Assembly (NCBI GenBank): GCA_023395515.1
Contig: JAEWZB010000068.1
Span: 1-8,723, forward strand
Direction: 5' to 3'
Length of the DNA: 8,723 nucleotides
Source of the DNA: Bacillota bacterium
GTDB taxonomy: Bacteria > Bacillota > Syntrophomonadia > Syntrophomonadales > Syntrophomonadaceae
The notes under the pieces: generated by a model
What the model was told of the DNA's origin: nothing
Database searches by the model: none
The model's input: the letters and a program-made list of their open reading frames with translations, nothing else
Shown here: positions 1 to 4,397 of the stretch, one piece after another
Numbering within the stretch: position 1 is the stretch's first letter
How the letters are laid out: the number at the start of each line of letters is the position of its first letter
Translations under genes and position numbers: made by a program

Positions 1-1
1 C

Positions 2-55
2 ATGAACGGAAATTCCTACCGTTTAAAGGAAACTCAGGATTGGCTTAATTCTTAA
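2..55 (+). CDS. istB: C-terminal end of IS21-family helper ATPase IstB (partial, begins left of window)
   Basis: Reading from base 2 gives an open frame of 17 residues ending at TAA 53-55, containing NGNSYRLKETQDWL. IstB-type ATPases, the AAA+ helper of IS21 transposases, commonly end in an NG-(K/E/N)-SYR-(L/F)-K motif, so this reads as the last residues of that protein. All catalytic parts (Walker A and B) lie left of the window. The assignment gains weight from the following 65 bases, which look like the terminal repeat zone of an IS21-type element, and from the fact that the next gene is cut exactly there. The ATG at 2-4 is probably an internal Met, not the start. Only 17 residues are visible, so the family call rests on a short motif plus context. 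Confidence 0.65.
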   Translation: MNGNSYRLKETQDWLNS

Positions 56-120
56 AAATAAATTTTTTATTAAATGGGGGGTACTTTTCGTTTATTATCT
101 GGGGGATTTTTCGCTTGACA
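56..120 (+). mobile_element. Right terminal region of an IS21-like insertion sequence
   Basis: Two near-identical motifs in the same orientation lie here: TGGGGGGTACTTTTCG at 75-90 and TGGGGGATTTTTCG at 100-113. Multiple short subterminal repeats just after istB are typical of IS21-family ends. The terminus is placed at 120 because the outermost bases read TGTCAAGCG on the minus strand (IS21 members commonly begin TG and end CA) and because glycosyltransferase-like sequence stops making sense exactly there. The left end and any target-site duplication are outside the window, so the boundary is an inference good to a few bases. The last six bases, TTGACA, form a perfect outward-facing -35 hexamer. 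Confidence 0.6.
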
Positions 121-846
121 AAAACAAAAAGTGTATAATAAATCGTCAATATGTTTTTTAGTAAAAGTATGGGTAATAGATTCGGGACGTTGATAATAAT
201 GATAATAAACACCAGATACACTAGTAACTGTATTGGCTTGTAATAAAGCTAAAAATGTAAACATATCATCTTCCCAAAAAGAATTATTTAAAAATTTTAG
301 ATTACACCTACTCAAAAATTCTGTTCTGTAAATTTTATTCCAAACCACAGGGCTGATCATAAAGTTATTGCTAATTTCCCTACATAGTATTCTCAAACAA
401 TAAGAACCTGTTAACTCTGTATCATTTTGGTACTCATATTTTGTTAAAGAACTTATATAATTATTCCATTCATGTTTTATTCCACATATTGCTATATCAG
501 AGCGCTTTGCTTCTATTTTTTCTGTCATTGTTCTAAAGAGATCTGAATCTACCCAGTCGTCACTGTCAACAAATCCAATATAATTCCCTTTAGCAATTTC
601 CATTCCTTTATTTCTTGCATTTCCTATACCCATATTATTTTTAAAGCATACATATTGAATATCAGGATGATTTTTCAGATATTTTTTTATTATTTTTTCC
701 GAATTATCGGTTGAGCCATCATTCACTACAATAATTTCAATATCATCTAAACTTTGATTAACAAGCGAATCAAGACACCTCTCTAAATAAAAACTTGTAT
801 TAAAAACAGGAACGATAATGCTTAATATATAGTTTTTGATATTAAT
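121..846 (-). pseudogene. Family-2 glycosyltransferase, 3' end removed by IS insertion, no canonical start
   Basis: The minus-strand frame encodes a GT-A-fold glycosyltransferase of the surface or exopolysaccharide type, which would transfer a sugar from a nucleotide-sugar donor at the cytoplasmic membrane. Counting from the codon at 844-846, it shows the opening strand LSIIVPVFN (8-16), VVNDGSTDNS (40-49), NARNKG (76-81), the metal/nucleotide-binding GFVDSDDW (91-98) and the acceptor-side WEDD (191-194). The GTG at 724-726 is internal, because the first donor-binding strand lies upstream of it. Upstream the frame runs to a stop at 847-849 without ATG, GTG or TTG; the best start is ATT 844-846, seven bases after an AAGG (854-857). 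The native frame ends near 121, after about 242 residues. It then runs through the IS end for 16 foreign residues (CQAKNPPDNKRKVPPI) to TAA at 70-72. Relatives are usually around 300 residues or more, so the C-terminus is lost. Likely inactive. Confidence 0.8.
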
Positions 847-849
847 TCA

Positions 850-1149
850 CCAGCCTTACAACAGATAATTACTTATTATCCTCCATTAAAAATTTAGGCT
901 AAGTGCATTGTGATTGCACTTAGCCTTTGACTGTGTTTGGTAATAAAAATATGGCTTAACATTTAAATTAAACAGTAGTAGTTCCTTTCCTCAGATTAAT
1001 CAAAATATTATTATGAATATCTTGGGGCGATTGTCTAATTAATACACATGGAACTGCTTGGCCTACACAAAAGTATTTCTCGGCATGATTTAAACTACGG
1101 GTATTAGATTACATAGTGGGCTTTATAAAGAATGTTGGCATACAATGTA
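850..1149. other. Intergenic stretch without a convincing gene
   Basis: This gap separates the broken glycosyltransferase from the toxin-antitoxin operon. It holds a strong hairpin (listed separately), an orphan Shine-Dalgarno-like GGAGG on the minus strand at 880-884 with no start codon at a suitable distance, and a 10-bp perfect palindrome CTTTATAAAG at 1121-1130. A minus-strand open frame of 46 residues lies at 968-1108; it contains EKYFCVGQAVPCVLIRQ and has no ATG, GTG or TTG at its beginning. It could be the 3' remnant of a deleted gene, but I do not recognise it. The overall impression is scar sequence between mobile or accessory modules. Confidence 0.4.
896..926. terminator. 12-bp perfect stem-loop, probable terminator relic
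   Basis: AGGCTAAGTGCA (896-907) pairs perfectly with TGCACTTAGCCT (915-926) around a 7-base loop. On the minus strand the stem is followed by AAATTTTTAA, a moderate T-tract; on the plus strand by TTTGACTGTGTTT, a poor one. It lies about 50 bases upstream of the glycosyltransferase, so on the minus strand it would end transcription coming from the toxin-antitoxin side. The stem is clear; the terminator function is inferred. Confidence 0.5.
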
Positions 1150-1178
1150 TTGACAACGTAAACCAAGGGTAATACTAT
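1150..1178 (+). promoter_or_regulatory. Sigma-A-type promoter of the dinJ-yafQ operon, with a possible operator
   Basis: A perfect -35 TTGACA (1150-1155) is separated by 17 bases from TACTAT (1173-1178, 4 of 6 consensus). The expected start near 1185 abuts the AAAAGGAG ribosome site (1184-1191), giving a very short leader. An inverted repeat TTGGCA (1135-1140) / TGACAA (1151-1156) overlaps the -35 box. RelB/DinJ-type antitoxins normally autorepress at palindromes overlapping their promoter, so this is a candidate operator, with weak symmetry. Confidence 0.5.
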
Positions 1179-1199
1179 CAAAGAAAAGGAGTTGATTAT

Positions 1200-1472
1200 G
1201 TGGCTACATCACCTACGCAAATAAGAATAGATGAAGAAGTAAAAAAGCAAGCTACTGAGCTTTTTGCTAAGCTAGGATTGGATATTTCAAGTGCAGTTAA
1301 TATTTTCTTGAGACAATCTATTTTGCAGGGGGGACTTCCGTTCGAAGTAAAGGTGCCTCAATATAGGCCAGAAGTTATCGAAGCTATGAAGGAGGCAAGG
1401 AACATAAGTAAGGACACAACAGTTAAAGGTTATACTGATTTAGAGGAAATGTTTAAGGAACTGGATAATTAA
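1200..1472 (+). CDS. dinJ: DinJ/RelB-family antitoxin
   Basis: A 90-residue protein of the RelB/DinJ antitoxin family. It neutralises the downstream RNase toxin and, with the toxin, usually represses its own operon. The N-terminus (TQIRIDEEVKKQATELF) followed by LGLDISSAVNIFLRQSI is the characteristic ribbon-helix-helix DNA-binding segment of about the first 45 residues. The PF[E]VKVP stretch and acidic C-terminal part, ending YTDLEEMFKELDN, form the flexible toxin-wrapping region. The start is GTG at 1200, eight bases after GGAG (1188-1191). The ATG at 1198 is out of frame and hits a stop after eight codons. The stop overlaps the toxin start by one base (TAATG), the classic translational coupling of such pairs. 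Length and motifs are complete. The exact subfamily (DinJ rather than RelB) is chosen because the partner is YafQ-like. Confidence 0.9.
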   Translation: MATSPTQIRIDEEVKKQATELFAKLGLDISSAVNIFLRQSILQGGLPFEVKVPQYRPEVIEAMKEARNISKDTTVKGYTDLEEMFKELDN

Positions 1473-1753
1473 TGGAATATCAAGTCAAATGGACCTCCAA
1501 ATTTAAGAAAAGCTATAAATTGGCTAAGAAGCGTGGACTTGATATTTCGCTGCTTATGAGCGTCATATACAAGTTACAGCATGGAGAACAGCTAGAGGAA
1601 AGGTTTCGTGATCATGAACTTAAAGGGGAATATAGTGGTTTCAGGGAGTGCCACATTAAACCGGATTGGCTGCTAATTTATCTGATAGAAGATAACATTT
1701 TAACATTAACATTGATTGATACAGGAAGTCATGCAGATTTATTTAACATATAA
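1472..1753 (+). CDS. yafQ: YafQ-family mRNA interferase toxin
   Basis: A 93-residue RelE/ParE-superfamily toxin that, in this family, cleaves mRNA on the translating ribosome and is held inactive by the DinJ antitoxin. The residues known to matter in E. coli YafQ are all present in register: His48 (DHELKG), His61 and Asp65-Trp66 (CHIKPDW), His87 and Phe91 (GSHADLF). The basic N-terminus (KWTSKFKKSYKLAKKR) is typical. The ATG shares its A with the antitoxin TAA; AAGGA at 1455-1459 is a distant ribosome site 12 bases away, so expression probably relies on coupling. The size matches full-length family members. No frameshift or lost catalytic residue is seen, so the module is probably functional. 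It sits in an accessory region beside an IS-broken gene, which fits horizontal acquisition. Confidence 0.9.
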   Translation: MEYQVKWTSKFKKSYKLAKKRGLDISLLMSVIYKLQHGEQLEERFRDHELKGEYSGFRECHIKPDWLLIYLIEDNILTLTLIDTGSHADLFNI

Positions 1754-1797
1754 AAATGAAGGCTGTTCAAGTTTTTGGTATTTGACTTTTTTCTAAA

Positions 1798-1836
1798 TAA
1801 AAAAGGGGCGGCCGAAACCTAAGTTTTAGCCACCCT
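1798..1836 (-). terminator. Intrinsic terminator of the DUF4349 lipoprotein gene
   Basis: On the minus strand GGGTGGC (1829-1835) pairs with GCCGCCC (1806-1812) with one mismatch, AAAC/GTTT pairs above a short internal loop, and the loop is TTAG. Six T residues follow (1799-1804). The structure lies 14 bases past the lipoprotein stop. Read on the plus strand, it would sit about 50 bases after yafQ but without a good T-tract, so it may give only partial termination from that side. Confidence 0.75.
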
Positions 1837-1849
1837 AATTAATTTATCT

Positions 1850-2683
1850 CTACTTTTTCTTACGGTTGCGAATGTAGTTAGCTATGAAGTACACTATACC
1901 GATTATCAGTAAATAAGGAGCGGCCATAAATATGCCTATAATCAAGTTATTGCCCAGATTTATCAGTGAATTTAGACTGGAAATCAAGCCTTGTACGGAT
2001 TTGCCCCAGGTACCTTGGGGAGCAGTTATTTCTCCGCCGCTGCTTTGTCTTAAGTTAATGCTGATTTGACTATAGCTAGTAGCATTATTTAAGTAGTTCA
2101 TACGGGCCTGCAGGGATTCCCGGTCAGCTCTGACCCGGGATAGTTCTTGTTCTACAGCTAATAAGTCCTGAATATTATTAGTTTTGCCATCCATAAATGC
2201 CAAAAGGCGTTCTTCCTGTTTTTTAAGAACTTCTAAGCGGGCTTCGGTGTCGTAATATTCCATAGTAATATCTTCGGTGCGGTTGGAGCTATTCTTGACT
2301 TGCCCGACGGTTTGCAGGTATTGGGTCATTTGATTTAGGTTTTCTTGGGGGATTTTTACGATTAAATAAGCATTAATATGATTAGGGTTATTGTTGATTT
2401 GACTTTCTACTATGTAGCCCTTTAAGCTGTGAGTTTTACTTTCAATATCGGCTAAGATTTTAGCCGTGCTTGATACTTCAATATTAAAGTCCCAATACTC
2501 AATAAGCTTACGGTCTACAGGACCACTATCTTCGGACACTGTAATATCTTGGGCTTCAGTGGGATAGGCTTGGTTCGCTTCGCTTTTCACATTGTCACTG
2601 CTGGACTTAGCCCCACATCCGGCTAACATAGCAAATAACATAATAATTATTAGGATAAAAGAAAATTTTCTCCTGATTAGCAT
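1850..2683 (-). CDS. DUF4349 lipoprotein with C-terminal membrane anchor
   Basis: A 277-residue envelope protein of the DUF4349 family, whose biochemical role is not established. Residues 1-22 are a lipoprotein signal peptide: MLIRRK, then a hydrophobic run, then lipobox LAGC with Cys23 as the lipidation site. A Ser/Asn/Glu-rich linker follows. The DUF4349 core starts near DRKLIEYWDFNIEV, with TEDITMEYYDTEARLEVLKKQEERLL leading into a probable coiled coil of 50 to 60 residues (LLAVEQELSRVRADRESLQARM). YSQISINLRQ marks the end of the core. The last 40 residues contain one transmembrane helix (IIGIFMAAPYLLIIGIVYFI) and a basic IRNRKKK tail. ATG 2681-2683 was chosen because GGGAG (2692-2696) lies eight bases upstream and the signal peptide then begins normally. 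The upstream in-frame ATG at 2710 has no ribosome site and would add nine residues ahead of the signal. Confidence 0.8.
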   Translation of the reverse strand: MLIRRKFSFILIIIMLFAMLAGCGAKSSSDNVKSEANQAYPTEAQDITVSEDSGPVDRKLIEYWDFNIEVSSTAKILADIESKTHSLKGYIVESQINNNPNHINAYLIVKIPQENLNQMTQYLQTVGQVKNSSNRTEDITMEYYDTEARLEVLKKQEERLLAFMDGKTNNIQDLLAVEQELSRVRADRESLQARMNYLNNATSYSQISINLRQSSGGEITAPQGTWGKSVQGLISSLNSLINLGNNLIIGIFMAAPYLLIIGIVYFIANYIRNRKKK

Positions 2684-2714
2684 AATAATATCTCCCTCCA
2701 GCAATCTCATGTTA

Positions 2715-2720
2715 ATTATA
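2715..2720 (-). promoter_or_regulatory. -10 box (TATAAT) upstream of the DUF4349 lipoprotein gene
   Basis: A perfect TATAAT on the minus strand lies 32 bases before the chosen ATG. The nearest -35-like hexamer, TTGATA (2741-2746), is 20 bases away, longer than optimal, so the promoter may be weak or need an activator. It indicates that the lipoprotein gene is transcribed separately from the upstream nuclease gene. Confidence 0.4.
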
Positions 2721-2743
2721 CGTTAAATTAGCGGAAAAACTAT

Positions 2744-2787
2744 CAACTAGTTAATATTACTACGAAAAGTAATAATATCGTTAGTTG
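2744..2787 (-). terminator. AT-rich imperfect hairpin followed by T-tract, possible terminator of the nuclease unit
   Basis: CAACTA (2744-2749) pairs with TAGTTG (2782-2787) and TATTACT (2755-2761) pairs with AGTAATA (2768-2774) around the loop ACGAAA (2762-2767), with an internal loop between. On the minus strand TTTTT follows three bases later (2736-2740). The low GC makes it a weak terminator. Its outer arm overlaps by four bases the left terminal repeat of the adjoining 210-bp element. Confidence 0.35.
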
Positions 2788-2993
2788 AATGTATAAATAC
2801 TTCGTCGCCAGCCTCCGCATGGGTAACACCAATCGTTTGGCTTGAGACGAAAAGGGTACCGGGCCAAATGCGCATCCGTGCTCAGTGGCTCTCTCGCCCT
2901 GTCCATAGGGCTCGCCCCCTTTCGCCTTTTCGCCTTCACGAGGTGTTACTACCATGCTACGGCCAACGGCTCCTACATATTTATACATTCAAC
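2784..2993. repeat. 210-bp GC-rich element with 16-bp perfect terminal inverted repeats (MITE-like or structured RNA)
   Basis: GTTGAATGTATAAATA (2784-2799) is the exact reverse complement of 2978-2993. Nested inside are GTAACACC (2823-2830) / GGTGTTAC (2942-2949) and GCATGG (2817-2822) / CCATGC (2952-2957). On the minus strand GGCGAAAAGG pairs with CCTTTTCGTC, and a small GCCCT/AGGGC hairpin sits near the apex. The whole piece can fold into one long, branched hairpin. The core is clearly GC-richer than the flanking AT-rich DNA, and strongly purine-rich on the minus strand. Open frames can be drawn on both strands, but they are composed of the repeat arms, have no ribosome sites and resemble no family, so no gene is called. 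No target-site duplication is evident. It lies 29 bases after the nuclease stop codon. Confidence 0.7.
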
Positions 2994-3022
2994 AAGATTG
3001 ATTTTGGGGTTTGCAACTTAAT

Positions 3023-3715
3023 CTATATTTCCACCTTAGCTACTACTGGTAAATGATCTGAAACATCAGTATCAATTATGTAATAGTCAAGGGGGGTTAT
3101 ATATTCATTAACAAATATATAATCGATTCTGGCGGTAGGATTATTAGCCGAGAAGGTATTTATTTGAATACCGGAGTTTTTAATGAAGGTATCAGTTAAG
3201 AAGTTATTAACCATAGTGATTTCAGGATTAGACGGCGGAGCATTGAAATCACCTGCTAATAGGGCCGGGTTATTTACGCTTAATATATCGGGCAAAATAA
3301 TGTCAACAAGATGCTTATAGCGGGCAGGTTGGCTTAAACCTAAATGGGTATTGAATATACTTATAGTCTGGTTATGGGTGCGAATATCAGCTTGTAAGCA
3401 ATACCGTATATCTTTACTATCTGCTAAAATTATGTTACGGCTGGAAGTAATGGCATAACGGGAGAGAATAGCATTGCCATAGGAGCCTTGGGCATACTCC
3501 CGAACTGCACCATAAATAAAACGCATGCCCAGCCTCTGAGCCAGAAAAGAGGCTTGCTTTTGTTCACCGGTTGAGGGTCTTAGCATATCCACTTCCTGCA
3601 GGTTAATTATATCAGCCTTAATTTGTTGCAAAAGGGTTAAAATCCTATCCAAGCTAGGCTGGTTATTAGTATCGGTACCGTGGTGAATATTAAAAGAAAC
3701 CACCTTAATAAGCAT
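3023..3715 (-). CDS. Endonuclease/exonuclease/phosphatase-fold hydrolase
   Basis: A 230-residue protein forming one complete EEP (DNase I / exonuclease III / inositol-phosphatase-like) domain, a Mg-dependent phosphodiesterase or phosphomonoesterase fold. Motifs appear in order: SFNIHHG with Asn9, NLQEVD with metal-binding Glu41, YGNAILSR (79-86), FNTHLG with Asn122 and His124, AGDFNAPP with Asp156 and Asn158, RIDYIFV with Asp198, and SDHLPVVA with the Asp220-His221 catalytic pair. All catalytic positions are intact. There is no signal peptide or membrane segment, so it is probably cytoplasmic. The ATG is preceded by GAGGG (3722-3726) at six bases. It follows the DUF2726-like gene by only 26 bases on the same strand, so the two are probably cotranscribed. 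The substrate cannot be told from sequence: compact members of this group include DNA, RNA and phospholipid-headgroup hydrolases. Confidence 0.85.
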   Translation of the reverse strand: MLIKVVSFNIHHGTDTNNQPSLDRILTLLQQIKADIINLQEVDMLRPSTGEQKQASFLAQRLGMRFIYGAVREYAQGSYGNAILSRYAITSSRNIILADSKDIRYCLQADIRTHNQTISIFNTHLGLSQPARYKHLVDIILPDILSVNNPALLAGDFNAPPSNPEITMVNNFLTDTFIKNSGIQINTFSANNPTARIDYIFVNEYITPLDYYIIDTDVSDHLPVVAKVEI

Positions 3716-3741
3716 AGTTTTCCCTCTTAATATTATTATCT

Positions 3742-4284
3742 TTAACTAACACCCATTTCCTTTAAACGGGAGGTTAGTTCAGAAGGGGAAGGTAAATCGG
3801 AAACATTAACCGACATTACTGCGAGACCTGCATCTTCACAGGCTCTTTTATTAAACTTATCAGTTAACTGCTTTTTTTTAGTATTATTGCTTTCACTTAA
3901 GATGACTAATTGTGGTTTTAAACTAGGCAGACTGCATACTAAAAAGTCCGCACTTCTTTCTTTCAAACGGTGTAAATACTCTTCTGCATTTTTAACATTA
4001 GGTGCTGATAATATTATTTCTTCCAAACGAACTTTAGGTAATATTACATATTTCTCCTGGTTAATAGAGTCGCTGATTAAATGAAATAAAGCTAATTCGG
4101 GGCGGGATAAAAGGGAATCTTTGCTTTTGTAAGGCAAGTTATCCATATCAATCCAAGCTTCACTTAAATCTATGACTTGCCCCTTTTTCGGATTTTTTTC
4201 CCGTTTAGATTGGTAATCACTATATACATCCCAAATTAATTTAAGGGCTATTAGTGCAATTCCAGCTAAAATTAATTGAGCCAT
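3742..4284 (-). CDS. DUF2726-like protein with N-terminal membrane anchor
   Basis: A 180-residue protein. Residues 2-18 (AQLILAGIALIALKLIW) form one transmembrane helix followed by a basic linker (QSKREKNPKKGQ). From about residue 57 the sequence matches the DUF2726 pattern: LLSRPELALFHLI (58-70), YVILPKVRLEEII (79-91), RSADFLVC (110-117), LVIL (126-129), then the Lys-rich helix and AGLAVMSV. DUF2726 is related to restriction-endonuclease-like folds, where a conserved acidic residue in the IELD-type strand serves catalysis. Here that strand reads LVILSES, so the active site may be altered. ATG 4282-4284 was chosen because AAGGAG (4293-4298) is eight bases upstream; the TTG at 4288-4290 would be only two bases away. 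It is first in a probable two-gene unit with the EEP hydrolase. Family call is fairly secure; function is unknown. Confidence 0.7.
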   Translation of the reverse strand: MAQLILAGIALIALKLIWDVYSDYQSKREKNPKKGQVIDLSEAWIDMDNLPYKSKDSLLSRPELALFHLISDSINQEKYVILPKVRLEEIILSAPNVKNAEEYLHRLKERSADFLVCSLPSLKPQLVILSESNNTKKKQLTDKFNKRACEDAGLAVMSVNVSDLPSPSELTSRLKEMGVS

Positions 4285-4315
4285 AATCAATACTCCTTCG
4301 CCAAGAATTTATCTT

Positions 4316-4321
4316 ATTATA
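4316..4321 (-). promoter_or_regulatory. -10 box for the DUF2726-like / EEP hydrolase unit
   Basis: A perfect TATAAT on the minus strand lies 31 bases upstream of the chosen ATG. At 17 bases spacing the -35 position reads TGGAAG (4339-4344), only 3 of 6 consensus. It sits between the preceding gene's terminator and this start, so a promoter is expected here. Confidence 0.4.
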
Positions 4322-4352
4322 TCTTTTATGTAAGATTCCTTCCAGTATGTAT

Positions 4353-4384
4353 AAAAACCCGGGTTACTGCACTGAACCCGGGTT
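4353..4384 (-). terminator. Intrinsic terminator of the acyl-CoA dehydrogenase gene
   Basis: Two copies of AACCCGGGTT (4356-4365 and 4375-4384) flank nine bases and pair to a 10-bp stem. On the minus strand the stem runs into TTTTT (4353-4357) and TATAC. It lies 13 bases after the stop codon. Each arm is itself a perfect palindrome, so the sequence is a direct and an inverted repeat at once. Confidence 0.85.
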
Positions 4385-4397
4385 CAATATTTAAAGT

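Noticed and set aside
1754..1795. Dedicated terminator directly after yafQ
   Set aside because: T-rich sequence is present but only a 4-bp imperfect stem can be drawn; the nearby 1798-1836 structure is oriented for the opposite strand.
2743..2988. 81-codon minus-strand open frame across the palindromic element
   Set aside because: It begins inside the right terminal repeat, has no ribosome site, uses the GC-rich hairpin arms as codons and resembles no family. The inverted-repeat structure explains the sequence better.
2868..3056. 62-codon plus-strand open frame
   Set aside because: It overlaps the same element and the end of the EEP hydrolase gene, with no ribosome site; a shadow of the structure.
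3887..4084. Plus-strand open frame inside the DUF2726-like gene
   Set aside because: Antisense shadow without a ribosome site; the minus-strand protein has recognisable family motifs.
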